Source of the DNA: CBDCWA01 sp965223255
GTDB taxonomy: Bacteria > Pseudomonadota > Alphaproteobacteria > Rhizobiales > Hyphomicrobiaceae
Direction of reading: 5' to 3'
Length of the DNA stretch: 64,000 bases
Assembly: GCA_965223255.1 (NCBI GenBank)
Contig: CBDCWA010000004.1
Coordinates: 248,001-312,000 of the forward strand
This document shows positions 1 through 9,564 of the stretch, in pieces. The stretch's first letter is position 1, and the number at the start of each line of letters is the position of its first letter. The notes beneath the pieces were generated by a model. It was given only the letters and a program-made list of their open reading frames with translations. It searched no databases and was not told the origin of the DNA. The translations under genes and the position numbers were made by a program.

Positions 1-1782
1 GCTGGCAACCTAGAGGCCGCCGTTGGCAACCGCACTGAGCAGCTTCAGGTCGTGCTTGAAGAATACACCGACGCCATCGGCTCGACGATGGATACACGCA
101 CGGAACAATTGCAGGGCATCATTGCAGATCAGCGCACCTCCATGGACGATGCCCTCACCGAGCGGACGGAAGAATTGCAGGGCGTATTCGAAGAATACAC
201 CCGTGCGCTCGATTCCAGCCTGGCCAATCGCGCTGAAGCCCTCGACATCGCCTTCAACGATCGCCTACGCCTGTTCGACGAAAGCATCATGAATTCCACC
301 AAAGCGATCGAAGGCGCCGTCGCTGAGAAGGCACTGGCAATGAATGCCGCCATGGAATCTCATGCCCAATCGCTTGGCGACATCTTGGGGACTCAGGCCA
401 ATCAATTGGATGAAAACCTGATGCAGGGCATTCATGCCGTCAGGCGCACCAGCGAGAACATCACACGCCAGTCAATTCAGGCGATCGAGGGGCTCTCTCG
501 CCAGTCCGACCTCCTCCAGCAGATTTCGCAGAACCTGCTGAGTGAGATCAACACCGTTACCCAGCGCTTCGAGAACCAGGGTAAGAATATTATGCAAGCG
601 GCCAATGCGTTGGAGAACGCCAACTACCGCATCGACAACACGCTTCAGACCCGCCAGGCCGAGCTGGAAACGACGCTTGAAAACCTATCTGACCGGACCA
701 AAGTGCTTGGCAACGAATTCGAGGGCTATTCATCGCAACTTGAAGGTTCTCTAACGGAAGCAGAAAAACGCGCGCGTATGCTCACCACCGAACTTAGCGC
801 ATCAGCACAAGAGCAATCACGTGCCATGCTTGCCGAGATCGAGCGCCTCAAGCAGTCGGCTACCGAAGACACGAGCCGGGCGCTTGAAGAATTGCGTAAC
901 AAATTCTCGAGTGTTTCCGATGAGGTATCGACAAATATCAATACTCTGACGTCGAAGGTTTCGGAGGCCTCGACCGAAGCCCGGCGCAGTGCAGCCGAGG
1001 CCGCTAATTTGTTGGAAAGCGAACAACAACGTTTGCGCGCGCAGATTGATGGCCTACCTGCCACCGCGAAGAAGGGCTCAAACGCTGTCCGACAAGCATT
1101 GCAAGATCAATTGCGTGCCTTTGATCAATTGTCGAATTTTGCCGCACAGCAGGCGCGCCAGCAGGATATAACGCCTCCCTCACGGCGACCAGGTCCGGTG
1201 AGCCCACCAGCGGGTGCACTGCCACCACCAGGCGGCCAACGCCTCAGCCCGCAACTAGGCCAGTCCGACTTGGCAAATGTAGGCAATGCCTTGGATCGCG
1301 AATTGCGCGCACGCCAATCGCAACAGCCTCAACCTCTGGTTCCAGCACCAGCCGCCAAACCATCGTCTAACGGTTCCGGCGAGGGCCGTTGGTCGTTGCG
1401 CCAACTCCTAAACAACGCGTCGCTTGATGAAGACGCGCAGCCGGCCATGATGGGACCCATCGATATTGCCAGCCTCGCCCGCGCGATTGATCCCAATACC
1501 GCCTCTGCGATTTGGTCACGCCTCGGCTCCGGCCAACAAGGCATCATGGTGCGCAGCATCTATACCCCAGACGGACGCCAGACGTTCGACGAAGCTCAGT
1601 CCCGTTATCGCAGCGATCCGAGCTATCAGAATTCTGCCAACACCTATATCACCGATTTTGAAAACCTCTTGGAAGAAGCCGAAAACAAGGATCCATCCGG
1701 ACGCACCGGCCAGCAATATTTGATTTCCGATGTAGGTCGCGCCTATCTTGTCCTGGCCCACGCAATCGGTCGCATCACCTAG
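1..1782 (+). CDS. C-terminal 593 residues of a giant coiled-coil (apolipoprotein/kinesin-like) protein, partial
   Basis: The reading frame is open from base 1, so the gene begins upstream of the window. The first ~360 residues are almost continuous heptad-rich helix with loose repeats of the form RTEELQ-(V/G)-x-EEYT-x-A, resembling apolipoprotein A/E or tropomyosin-like repeats. A Pro/Gln-rich linker follows (about 365-440), then a conserved-looking globular tail (about 450-593). No catalytic motif is visible. Very long proteins of this layout, with membrane segments at the unseen N-terminus, are common in Hyphomicrobiales and lack a settled function; a cell-envelope or polar scaffold role is a guess. 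An 83-bp gap separates it from the next gene on the same strand. I am sure it is coding and unsure what it does. Confidence 0.85.
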   Translation, partial: AGNLEAAVGNRTEQLQVVLEEYTDAIGSTMDTRTEQLQGIIADQRTSMDDALTERTEELQGVFEEYTRALDSSLANRAEALDIAFNDRLRLFDESIMNSTKAIEGAVAEKALAMNAAMESHAQSLGDILGTQANQLDENLMQGIHAVRRTSENITRQSIQAIEGLSRQSDLLQQISQNLLSEINTVTQRFENQGKNIMQAANALENANYRIDNTLQTRQAELETTLENLSDRTKVLGNEFEGYSSQLEGSLTEAEKRARMLTTELSASAQEQSRAMLAEIERLKQSATEDTSRALEELRNKFSSVSDEVSTNINTLTSKVSEASTEARRSAAEAANLLESEQQRLRAQIDGLPATAKKGSNAVRQALQDQLRAFDQLSNFAAQQARQQDITPPSRRPGPVSPPAGALPPPGGQRLSPQLGQSDLANVGNALDRELRARQSQQPQPLVPAPAAKPSSNGSGEGRWSLRQLLNNASLDEDAQPAMMGPIDIASLARAIDPNTASAIWSRLGSGQQGIMVRSIYTPDGRQTFDEAQSRYRSDPSYQNSANTYITDFENLLEEAENKDPSGRTGQQYLISDVGRAYLVLAHAIGRIT

Positions 1783-1865
1783 CGCGCGCGGCGATCGGGG
1801 CCTGAATTCGCTACAATAGCGCCGCAATCGGTGGGCGAATTCCTGATCAAGGACACAGGAGACCG

Positions 1866-2861
1866 ATGTTTGCCGATCAAAACTTGCAGGTTATCGCAGC
1901 CATCGAACATTGGCCGCTTCGTGCGCCCTTCGTCATTTCCCGCGCAACCAAAACCGAAGCCACGTTGGTCACTGTAACGCTCTCAGACGGGGCCGTTTCA
2001 GGCCGCGGTGAATGTGTCCCCTATCCGCGGTATGACGAAACGCCTGAGCAAACGTGCCAGCAAATCGAACAGCTTGCCCAGGATCACAAAGGCCTGCTTG
2101 ATCGAACCCTCCTGCAATCACTCTTCGAGCCAGGTGCCGCCCGCAATGCTCTGGACTGCGCCCTTTGGTCCTTGCAGAGCGCGCGTACCCAAACCCGTGT
2201 CTGGGATCTTGCCGGCCTGCCGGCACCGGGCCCAATTAACACGTGTCAAACCGTCAGCCTTGCGACACCGGAACAAATGGCGGCAGAGGCAAGCACCCTC
2301 GCCGAATTTCCGATCTTGAAAGTCAAACTCGGTGCCGAGGGAGATACCGAACGCATGCATGCCGTCCGCTGTGCCCGCCCAGACGCCCGCCTGATCGGTG
2401 ATGCTAATGAAGGCTGGGCCGGCGATACGCTCGAAGCCCTGCTCAAATGCGCCGCTGAACACAACTTTGAGACGATTGAACAGCCCCTGCCTGCCGCAGA
2501 GGACCATTTGCTCGGCCAGATTCCCCACCCTCTGCCAATCTGCGCTGATGAATCCGTCCATACCACCGCCGACCTGTCGCACATCGCAATGCGCTATGAT
2601 GCAATCAACATCAAACTCGACAAAACCGGCGGACTAACCGAAGCCATTCGCCTCGCCAAGGCAGCACGGCGGACGGGTCTCAAAATAATGCTGGGCTCGA
2701 TGGTGTGCACATCACTGTCCATCGCACCGGCCTTGCTCCTGGCCCCATTTGCAGATTGGATCGACCTCGACGGTCCACTATTGTTGAGCCGGGACCGCGA
2801 TCCAGGCCTCACCTATCGCGGGCCAACCATACTGCCGCCATCGGCAGGCGTTTGGGGATAA
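1866..2861 (+). CDS. dgcA: Enolase-superfamily dipeptide epimerase / N-acetyl-D-Glu racemase (DgcA-like)
   Basis: This 331-residue protein belongs to the muconate-lactonizing subgroup of the enolase superfamily. The KxK catalytic motif is at K152-K154. The metal ligands are at D179 (in GDAN), E205 (IEQP) and D228 (ADES), and the second catalytic lysine is at about K250 (INIK, followed by TGG). This pattern is typical of L-Ala-D/L-Glu epimerases, which recycle murein peptides; alphaproteobacterial relatives are annotated as N-acetyl-D-glutamate racemase DgcA. Substrate cannot be read from sequence. The ATG has AGGAG 5 bases upstream. Its last 49 bases overlap, tail to tail, the end of the MFS transporter gene on the other strand. 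The symbol is a family-level suggestion. Confidence 0.85.
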   Translation: MFADQNLQVIAAIEHWPLRAPFVISRATKTEATLVTVTLSDGAVSGRGECVPYPRYDETPEQTCQQIEQLAQDHKGLLDRTLLQSLFEPGAARNALDCALWSLQSARTQTRVWDLAGLPAPGPINTCQTVSLATPEQMAAEASTLAEFPILKVKLGAEGDTERMHAVRCARPDARLIGDANEGWAGDTLEALLKCAAEHNFETIEQPLPAAEDHLLGQIPHPLPICADESVHTTADLSHIAMRYDAINIKLDKTGGLTEAIRLAKAARRTGLKIMLGSMVCTSLSIAPALLLAPFADWIDLDGPLLLSRDRDPGLTYRGPTILPPSAGVWG

Positions 2862-4012
2862 TCCAACGCTAGAGAGTGTTTGAGTCGCAAAGCCAGTATC
2901 ACGCCAACGATGCCTATCGCGGTCATAAAAAGATAACTCAGTCCGCCGATCCGCACATACGCAAACCCTGCAATCAATATGGCGCCACTCATGGCCACAC
3001 TTGAGGTAAAGGTGGCCAACAGCGATTGCGCCGTACCGGCCAGATCCTGCGGCACGATCCGCGAGATGAGATGCATCGTACCGATGTGCGTTGCCGCATA
3101 CGTCAAGGCGTGCCCGCTCTGCAGCACCAGCAGCATGGCAAACGGCGGCTCTAACGCCATCCCACTCCAACGCACGATTGCAGCGCCGCCGCCAATCAAC
3201 AGCAACGCAACCGCACCAATACGAACCAGCACGTGCCGCGCATAATGAAACAGGATAATCTCCGCGATCACGCCGATCGCCCAGAAAAGACCGATAACAC
3301 CCGCCGAGTAGCCAAGGCTACGCCAATGCAGGGCCCCATACACATAAAACACGGCATGCGAAGCTTGTAGCAATCCGGCCGTCAACAACAGCAGCACGAA
3401 CGACCGCTGTGATACCAGCGCCTTGATGCTGTCAGCACTCAATCTGGTTGGGCCTTTACCAGTTGACCCTTCACTGCGAGCTGCGCCACGACTAAGAAGC
3501 GTCAGAGCCACCACGACGAGCAGATTACCAACGATCATCATCCAAATGATGGCCCCGCCACCGCCAGCATCGATCGCCAAGCCGGCACAGACATTGGCGA
3601 CGATAAATGTCAGCGATCCCCACAGCCGAACGGCACCATAATCGACGCTACCCCGGCGCACTTCCGCCATTGCAACCGTCTCACTCAATGGAATGAGACT
3701 GGGGGCTGCAATCATCATCAATACGACGAGCAAGAAGAACACTGCGCCAGTGCTAGGCACCGCCAGCAACACGGTAAAAATAAGCGCTGCAGCAGAAATG
3801 ATCCGCGCGACAGCGACAGCATTACCGGTTGTATCGGCCCAAACCCCGATCATTGGCGTTGCAATAACGCGCAAAATCATCGGCACAGCCAGCACGATGG
3901 CGATGGTGTCAGCGCCCAGCCCCTTCCAATCGAGCCACACCGGCAAGTAAGGCATTTGGACGCCGAACAACAAAAACAGCGCCCCATACATCATCGACAA
4001 ACGCAGGTGCAT
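2813..4012 (-). CDS. MFS transporter (HcaT/nucleoside-symporter-like, MFS_1-like)
   Basis: This 399-residue integral membrane protein has about 12 hydrophobic segments and a loop around residues 180-200 separating two six-helix halves. The N-terminal half has a short cytoplasmic loop ending GVWADTTG, resembling the MFS A motif. The N-terminus (YGALFLLFGVQMPYLPVWL) is typical of the MFS_1-like/HcaT group that also covers lactose and nucleoside permeases. The substrate is unknown; the neighbouring epimerase makes a cell-wall peptide or acidic amino acid conceivable, but the two genes converge and are not an operon. The ATG start gives a full-length protein. Confidence 0.85.
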   Translation of the reverse strand: MHLRLSMMYGALFLLFGVQMPYLPVWLDWKGLGADTIAIVLAVPMILRVIATPMIGVWADTTGNAVAVARIISAAALIFTVLLAVPSTGAVFFLLVVLMMIAAPSLIPLSETVAMAEVRRGSVDYGAVRLWGSLTFIVANVCAGLAIDAGGGGAIIWMMIVGNLLVVVALTLLSRGAARSEGSTGKGPTRLSADSIKALVSQRSFVLLLLTAGLLQASHAVFYVYGALHWRSLGYSAGVIGLFWAIGVIAEIILFHYARHVLVRIGAVALLLIGGGAAIVRWSGMALEPPFAMLLVLQSGHALTYAATHIGTMHLISRIVPQDLAGTAQSLLATFTSSVAMSGAILIAGFAYVRIGGLSYLFMTAIGIVGVILALRLKHSLALDYPQTPADGGSMVGPR

Positions 4013-4091
4013 AGGAAATCCCGCCAGACCGACCCTGATCGCAGTGAATTAACGGGCGTCATAGTAGTGCGCCGATAGGGTGATGACACGC

Positions 4092-4124
4092 AAAGAAAAA
4101 GCCGGCCTGACGAACAGGCCGACT
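4092..4124 (-). terminator. Intrinsic terminator after the FadL-type gene
   Basis: On the minus strand a GC-rich hairpin of about 9 bp (GTCGGCCTG, loop TTCGT, CAGGCCGGC) is followed at once by TTTTTCTTT. It lies about 40 bases past the stop codon of the outer membrane protein gene, the right place to end that transcript. Confidence 0.75.
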
Positions 4125-4165
4125 TCTCCCACCCCCAGGGTTTTTGAAAGGCTAATCGGTCAGTT

Positions 4166-5506
4166 TCATTTGAGAGGCTGCCGCCCGCCCCAACGCACCT
4201 TATAGCCGACGGAAACGATATCGACACTCGCTTCGCGATCTGCATTCAGAATAAAGTTATCGTTCAGAAGCTGGCCGCGGCGGACGCTGGCGTCCTCTAC
4301 GAAAATATGGGTGTAAGCAAAATCGAGTGTGGTATTAGCCCACATTTTGTAGGACAGTCCGGCACTCAACCAAATGCGGTTGCTGTCAGGCACCTGGAAT
4401 AAGCGCTGTCCAGGCGTTTGGGTTGGCGATTCTTCGTAAGCCACACCACCGCGCACGGTCAGACCTGGTTGATAATCATATTCGAAACCAAGCGAATAGA
4501 ACCAACCGTCGTCCCAATTCGCCTCAAGCGTTGTGGCCGTATCTGCCCCCCCAGCGCAGTTGCCATTCACTGCCGCCACCAACAAGTTTTGTGCTGTACA
4601 CAGCACGGGCACATTATCAAATCGGCTCCAATTGCTCCACTCAACACTCGCAAGACCGCGGAACCGATTGCTAAATGCATGACGAATGCTGAGCGTTACT
4701 GTTTCCGGCAATTCCAACTCGGCCTCAACCGGACCACCGACATTTGATATGGTCTGGAACAAGTCACCTTCGAAGTCATGGGTGATGCTTGAACGGAAGC
4801 CGATCCCGATCGCCGTCTGCGGGCTCACTTGCCACATCGCGCCAAGCGTGAAACCAACGCCGATCTTGTCTTCGATATCAAGAACAGCATTTTGTCCTAG
4901 TGGCGTTGAGCTGGCAAATTTTAACGACAGCTTTGCATATTGCAGCTGTAGCCCGACACCGACATGCAAACCCGGCGCAACTTGATAGGCCAAATTGGGG
5001 TTCAGATTGAAGGTGGTCAGCTTTGTCGAACGGCCGTGCACGGCCCCGACCCAGTTATCGACGTCAGGTTCCGATCCCAGACCAAATGGCGCGTTAAGAC
5101 CAACGCCGAGCACCAGGTTGTTGTTAACACGATAGGCCGCATAACTCGATGGCACCAGTGCAATCCCGCCGGTGTCCGTCGTGGTCGGCAGTCCGGCAAA
5201 AGCCTCGAACGCGTCGGCAGCACCCGCGGCAATTGGATCATCAATCGCCGTAAACTCGTTCGACGTTATCAGCAGCGCATAACCGGATTCCGTATTGATA
5301 CCGTAGCCGGCATTGCCCAACGCAGCTGGGTTCCAGAACTGTGACCCAATCGATGTGCCGACACCATTACCCGCGAAAGATGCGCCCTGGTGCGTGGTCG
5401 ATTGCTCGCGAACGGCGAAGCCGCCTGCCACGGCATTGCCAACGCCAACTGCCAGCATCGCACACGCGACACCCCCGGCCAGACCGAAACGCGTAAGACT
5501 ATGCAT
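4166..5506 (-). CDS. OmpP1/FadL/TodX family outer membrane transporter
   Basis: The 446-residue precursor begins with a signal peptide (basic MHSLTR, hydrophobic stretch, cleavage near AVAGG). The mature N-terminus GGFAVREQST is the hallmark of FadL proteins, whose N-terminal hatch plugs a 14-strand barrel. The rest alternates short polar and amphipathic segments and ends in a barrel strand (VSVGYKVRW) before a short tail. FadL proteins take up long-chain fatty acids or other hydrophobic compounds across the outer membrane. I chose the ATG at 5506 over a TTG five codons upstream because it gives a clean signal peptide. The gene stands alone with its own terminator. Confidence 0.88.
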   Translation of the reverse strand: MHSLTRFGLAGGVACAMLAVGVGNAVAGGFAVREQSTTHQGASFAGNGVGTSIGSQFWNPAALGNAGYGINTESGYALLITSNEFTAIDDPIAAGAADAFEAFAGLPTTTDTGGIALVPSSYAAYRVNNNLVLGVGLNAPFGLGSEPDVDNWVGAVHGRSTKLTTFNLNPNLAYQVAPGLHVGVGLQLQYAKLSLKFASSTPLGQNAVLDIEDKIGVGFTLGAMWQVSPQTAIGIGFRSSITHDFEGDLFQTISNVGGPVEAELELPETVTLSIRHAFSNRFRGLASVEWSNWSRFDNVPVLCTAQNLLVAAVNGNCAGGADTATTLEANWDDGWFYSLGFEYDYQPGLTVRGGVAYEESPTQTPGQRLFQVPDSNRIWLSAGLSYKMWANTTLDFAYTHIFVEDASVRRGQLLNDNFILNADREASVDIVSVGYKVRWGGRQPLK

Positions 5507-5671
5507 TTGAGCGTGCCCCAATTAATCAGCGCACAAACGGCGCCCAAGTTCACCATTTCCAACACTAGCTCGTCGTGAAATTGACACAATTGAAAACCGA
5601 CCGACGGGGCGGGCAAAACGCGGGATTACTGAGCAAGTGTTGCCGAATCGCCACCGACCGTTTTCAGAATG

Positions 5672-6484
5672 TCAACGCCTGCCGAGTGAATGGTCGACGG
5701 GCCCGCTTCCGTGACCGATGGCGAGATCCTGCGCATTTTTAAGCGCTTGCCACAGATAGCTTTTGGCGGCCGCAATGGCCTCATCCAAAGCGTTGCCCTT
5801 AGCAAGGCCGGCCGCAATCGCGGCTGACAAAGTACACCCGGTTCCATGGGTGTTGTCGGTCTCTACCCATGGCCGGGCAAACCGCTGGCACCCATCAACG
5901 CTCACCAGAATATCGACGGCCTCATCCGCGTTATGATGGCCACCTTTCATCAACACAGCCTTTGGCCCAAGCGCACAGAGCGCCTCACCCTGCGCTTGCA
6001 TCTCTGTCTCGCTGTTGGCTTGCGCCCGTTCGAGCAACGCAGCAGCTTCCGACAGGTTTGGCGTCAGCAGTGTCGCCTTTGGAAGCAGCAAGGCTTTCAA
6101 CGCCGCTTCGCTGTCGCCATCAAGCAGCCGATCGCCGGAGGTCGCCACCATCACAGGGTCGACGACAATCGGCGCATTGCAATGTGCATCAAGGCTATTG
6201 GCCACGGCTTCAATGATGGCGCTATTGGCGAGCATGCCGGTCTTGGTCGCGGCAACATGCAAATCACCGAACACTGAGGCAAGCTGCAAGCTGACAAAAT
6301 CGGCAGGAATGGCAAAAGCCCCTTGCACGCCTTGCGTATTTTGCGCGGTCACCGCCGTAACCACACTCGCCCCATAGACACCAAATGCCGCAAAGGTCTT
6401 GAGATCGGCTTGGATACCGGCGCCACCGGAACTATCAGAACCGGCAATGGTTAAAACAGAGGGTGTCGTCGGTGGTGCTGTCAT
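5672..6484 (-). CDS. thiD: Hydroxymethylpyrimidine/phosphomethylpyrimidine kinase
   Basis: The 270-residue ribokinase-fold enzyme phosphorylates HMP and HMP-phosphate to HMP pyrophosphate for thiamine synthesis. The N-terminal signature LTIAGSDSSGGAGIQADLK and the C-terminal anion-hole motif THGTGCTLSAAIAAGLA are both present, and the length is normal. I preferred ATG 6484 (MTAPPTT) to a TTG seven codons upstream. It lies 28 bases downstream of ccdA on the same strand, so co-transcription is likely although the two have no known common pathway. No TPP riboswitch was recognised in front of it. Confidence 0.93.
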   Translation of the reverse strand: MTAPPTTPSVLTIAGSDSSGGAGIQADLKTFAAFGVYGASVVTAVTAQNTQGVQGAFAIPADFVSLQLASVFGDLHVAATKTGMLANSAIIEAVANSLDAHCNAPIVVDPVMVATSGDRLLDGDSEAALKALLLPKATLLTPNLSEAAALLERAQANSETEMQAQGEALCALGPKAVLMKGGHHNADEAVDILVSVDGCQRFARPWVETDNTHGTGCTLSAAIAAGLAKGNALDEAIAAAKSYLWQALKNAQDLAIGHGSGPVDHSLGRR

Positions 6485-6512
6485 TTGAATTGGCGTTGCA
6501 GGCAAATCGATC

Positions 6513-7487
6513 TCATTTGCTTCGTTTTAGAATATCGTGCTCCAGCGATTTCGGCATTGTATTTTGTTCGATTTCAGCGAGCGCCGGAAAAGTCTTGATC
6601 ATAAACTGGCCAATCCAGGTAATTGAACCGCCAATCAACATCATCGCTAATACCATCGCCATCACACCTGCCGTCCGTGTCTTGATGTCAACGCGCATGA
6701 TGATCCACCAGATGGCGGCAATGAGAAGTACCAAACCAATCCAGAAGCGATATCGATCCAACCCCGGCCAGACCGACAGCAAACTATCGCGCACCCAGCC
6801 CAGCGCTTCCCCAGCAAACAACAGGCCGGTCACGATCAACATGATGCCCATCACGGTTTCGACGGTCCCCAGATAGCGTTTGAACTTCTGCATAAATGAC
6901 AAGAACGGCCGCACAGCTATCGCGGCAAGGACAAAGGGAATACCCAGCCCCAGGGAATAGACGAACAACAGGCTGACGCCTGCAGCGAGGCTTCCTTCAC
7001 GCGCAGCAAGTGTCAACACCGCCCCCAATACCGGACCAATGCACGGCGTCCACCCAAACGCAAATGCCAAGCCGATGAGATAGGCACCAAGCAAATTCTG
7101 TCCGCCGATTTCGCCGTGATATCTTGCTTCCTGATAAAACAATGACACTCGCAAGACGCCCACGAAATGCAGCCCGAACAACAAGATCACCAACCCGGCA
7201 ACGATGCTGAGCTCTCGTTGATAGATACGCAACACCTGACCGATCAGCGAGGCGCTGGCACCGAGCGCGACAAATACCGTCGTAAATCCCAATACGAACA
7301 CGACCGCGCCCAATACGACACGCCGCCAGACCGTATTGTCCATTCCATCCACGACCGATGCCTGGCTTACCGTCGTGCCACCAAGATAACCGAGATATGG
7401 CGGCACGAGCGGCAGAACGCACGGCGACAGGAAACTCACCAATCCCGCAACAGCGACCGCAAAATAGATATAAAGTTCAGCCATCAT
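6513..7487 (-). CDS. ccdA: Cytochrome c biogenesis protein CcdA-like thiol-disulfide membrane transporter
   Basis: This 324-residue polytopic protein moves reducing equivalents across the inner membrane to periplasmic thioredoxin-like proteins. The two redox cysteines sit in the family motifs FLSPCVLPLVPPYLGYLGG (helix 1) and FGWTPCIGPVLGAVL (helix 4). It is longer than a plain CcdA (about 220-245 residues): residues ~240-310 add hydrophobic segments followed by a charged tail. Two adjacent ATG codons (7487, 7484) could start it and the ribosome binding site is weak. thiD follows 28 bases downstream. No cytochrome c maturation gene is nearby, so the client protein is unknown. Confidence 0.9.
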   Translation of the reverse strand: MMAELYIYFAVAVAGLVSFLSPCVLPLVPPYLGYLGGTTVSQASVVDGMDNTVWRRVVLGAVVFVLGFTTVFVALGASASLIGQVLRIYQRELSIVAGLVILLFGLHFVGVLRVSLFYQEARYHGEIGGQNLLGAYLIGLAFAFGWTPCIGPVLGAVLTLAAREGSLAAGVSLLFVYSLGLGIPFVLAAIAVRPFLSFMQKFKRYLGTVETVMGIMLIVTGLLFAGEALGWVRDSLLSVWPGLDRYRFWIGLVLLIAAIWWIIMRVDIKTRTAGVMAMVLAMMLIGGSITWIGQFMIKTFPALAEIEQNTMPKSLEHDILKRSK

Positions 7488-7662
7488 GTCTTTTATTCGC
7501 CCGAAGCATTAAGCCGGCCAGATAGAACGACTGTGCGCACGATACCCGCCAGAAATTGGATCGCTACGTTGCAATTGGCCTTTGGGCAATAGAGGGGCAA
7601 GACCGCACACGAAAAGTTCATGCCGTTGCACGCGCCGGCACAACCTTTGCCCCGCACGCCCG

Positions 7663-8355
7663 TCAATCCAGAAATTCCAATGTGTCCAGAAGGTTATCGA
7701 TAACGCCATCGCCACCAAGTTGGGCCGCAGGCACCTGGCTATAACCGTAGCTCACAACAATAACCTTAACGCCCTTGGCCCGCGCCATGCCGACATCCAT
7801 GTCACTATCGCCAACGACAAGGCAAGCGTGTGTCGGGCAATTCAACCGCTCCATTATATGCGCCAACATGTCGGGTGCCGGCTTGCGGGCCAATCCTGCC
7901 CTGACACCCAGTACCATCTCGAAATAATCGGCTAGCCCCAAGGCTTCGATCACCACGCCCGCCACACCATCCGGTTTATTTGTACACACCGCCATCTTTA
8001 TGCCACGCGCCGCCAGCGCATCGAGCAATTGGCGGGCGCCCGGATAGGGTTTCGAGCGCCCGGCACCAAGTTCCAGATATCGCGCTTCGAACGCCGCAAC
8101 CAAGCTCTCTACCAGTGGCGCCTTTGCCGAAATCGAATGTGCCTGTAAAGCCCTCCCAACAAGAACTTTTGCGCCGGCACCAATCATCGTGCGCACCGTA
8201 TCTTCCGGCAACGATGAAATCCCATGCTGTTCCAGTGCGGAGTTGAGACAGTCGGCAATATCACCGGCGCTATCGATCAGTGTCCCATCGAGATCGAACA
8301 CAACAAGCGCTGTACCACCGGCCGGCACCCGATTAATGGTCCTGGGTAAGGGCAA
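7663..8355 (-). CDS. gph: Phosphoglycolate phosphatase, HAD family
   Basis: The 230-residue HAD hydrolase carries motif I FDLDGTLIDS (nucleophile D21, acid/base D23), motif II VCTNKP, the motif III lysine in ARKPAPDM and motif IV VVGDSDMD. Gph removes 2-phosphoglycolate, a by-product of DNA repair and of Rubisco oxygenation. The given TTG start overlaps the end of pgk by 23 bases and has AGG five bases upstream; a GTG at 8328 is an alternative that clears the overlap. It is the last gene of the tkt-pgk-gph run. The specific substrate within the HAD family is inferred from similarity to Gph, not from a diagnostic residue. Confidence 0.85.
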   Translation of the reverse strand: MPLPRTINRVPAGGTALVVFDLDGTLIDSAGDIADCLNSALEQHGISSLPEDTVRTMIGAGAKVLVGRALQAHSISAKAPLVESLVAAFEARYLELGAGRSKPYPGARQLLDALAARGIKMAVCTNKPDGVAGVVIEALGLADYFEMVLGVRAGLARKPAPDMLAHIMERLNCPTHACLVVGDSDMDVGMARAKGVKVIVVSYGYSQVPAAQLGGDGVIDNLLDTLEFLD

Positions 8356-9535
8356 CGACGCCTGGCAACGCGCGCCCTTCGAGCCACTCTAAGAAGGCGC
8401 CGCCTGCCGTCGAGACATAGGTAAAGTCATCTGTAACGCCGGCGGCATTGAGGGCTGCAACGGTGTCACCGCCGCCGGCAACAGCAACCAACTGGTTGGC
8501 TTTCACCAACTCGGCTGCCACCTTTGCCAATCGGAACGTCCCCTCACCAAATGGGGCGATCTCAAACGCACCCAACGGCCCATTCCATAGCAGTGTCCGG
8601 CAGCCGGAAAGTTGACCAACCAGGCGAACGATTGATTTTTCGCCGACATCCAGGATCATCATATCCTGCGGGACGCGATCGACATCAACCGTCTTATGCT
8701 TGGCACCCGCCTTAAAGGCGTCCGCCACGACCGCATCCACGGGCAACAGGATATCCCTATCGAGAGCCTTGGCTTTGGCAAGAATCTCGCGCACCGTATC
8801 GTTGAAATCGGGCTCACAGAGCGATGTCCCGACCGCCACACCCTGCGCCTGAAGGAATGTGTTAGCCATCCCGCCGCCGATAATCAGCTTGTCCACTTTT
8901 TCCAATAGATTGGTCAGAACCGGGATCTTTGTCGAAACTTTAGCGCCGCCGACCACGGCCGCCGTTGGCCGCTGCGGCTCTTCCAACGCCATCCTGAGCG
9001 CATTGATCTCTTCCATCATCAGCGGCCCGGCGTAACTTGGCAATTGATCCGCCAATCCTGCCGTCGAGGCATGTGCGCGGTGCGCACATGAAAACGCATC
9101 ATTCACATAAATATCGCCGAGCCCGGCCAGGGCCTTGGCAAAACCCGCATCGTTCTTTTCCTCACCCTCATGAAACCGCGTGTTTTCCAGTACGGCGATA
9201 TCCCCATCCCCAAGGCCATCAACGACAGATTGCGCAGCATCGCCAACGCAATCACCGGCAAACTTGACATTGCAGCCCATCAGGTCGGCAAATGCTTCCG
9301 CAACCGGCTTGAGTGACAGCGAATCATCGCGTCCCTTTGGTCGACCAAAATGCGACAGCACCACTACGCGCCCACCGCGACCTGCCATATCGCGCAAACC
9401 ATCGACCAAGCGATCAAGGCGCGTCGTATCACGCACTTTGCCATCTTGTACGGGCACGTTGAGATCTGCGCGCAGTAAGATGCGTTTTCCGCGCAAATCC
9501 AGGCCATCCGTGCTCTTGAGCTTATCCAATCGCAT
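8333..9535 (-). CDS. pgk: Phosphoglycerate kinase
   Basis: This is a full-length 400-residue PGK, which transfers phosphate between 1,3-bisphosphoglycerate and ADP in glycolysis. Visible motifs are the substrate-binding LLRADLNVP, VVVLSHFGRPKG, VVGGAKVSTKI, the hinge region LLWNGPLGAFE, and the C-terminal nucleotide loop VAGGGDTVAAL. The start is ATG. It sits 29 bases downstream of tkt and overlaps gph. In many alphaproteobacteria a gap gene lies between tkt and pgk; here none does. Confidence 0.97.
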   Translation of the reverse strand: MRLDKLKSTDGLDLRGKRILLRADLNVPVQDGKVRDTTRLDRLVDGLRDMAGRGGRVVVLSHFGRPKGRDDSLSLKPVAEAFADLMGCNVKFAGDCVGDAAQSVVDGLGDGDIAVLENTRFHEGEEKNDAGFAKALAGLGDIYVNDAFSCAHRAHASTAGLADQLPSYAGPLMMEEINALRMALEEPQRPTAAVVGGAKVSTKIPVLTNLLEKVDKLIIGGGMANTFLQAQGVAVGTSLCEPDFNDTVREILAKAKALDRDILLPVDAVVADAFKAGAKHKTVDVDRVPQDMMILDVGEKSIVRLVGQLSGCRTLLWNGPLGAFEIAPFGEGTFRLAKVAAELVKANQLVAVAGGGDTVAALNAAGVTDDFTYVSTAGGAFLEWLEGRALPGVVALTQDH

Positions 9536-9564
9536 GATCGATCCTTCACCGAAAACCAGTGTCT

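Noticed and set aside
6485..7487. TPP riboswitch for thiD
   Set aside because: No thi-box-like conserved elements seen upstream; thiD follows ccdA by only 28 bases.
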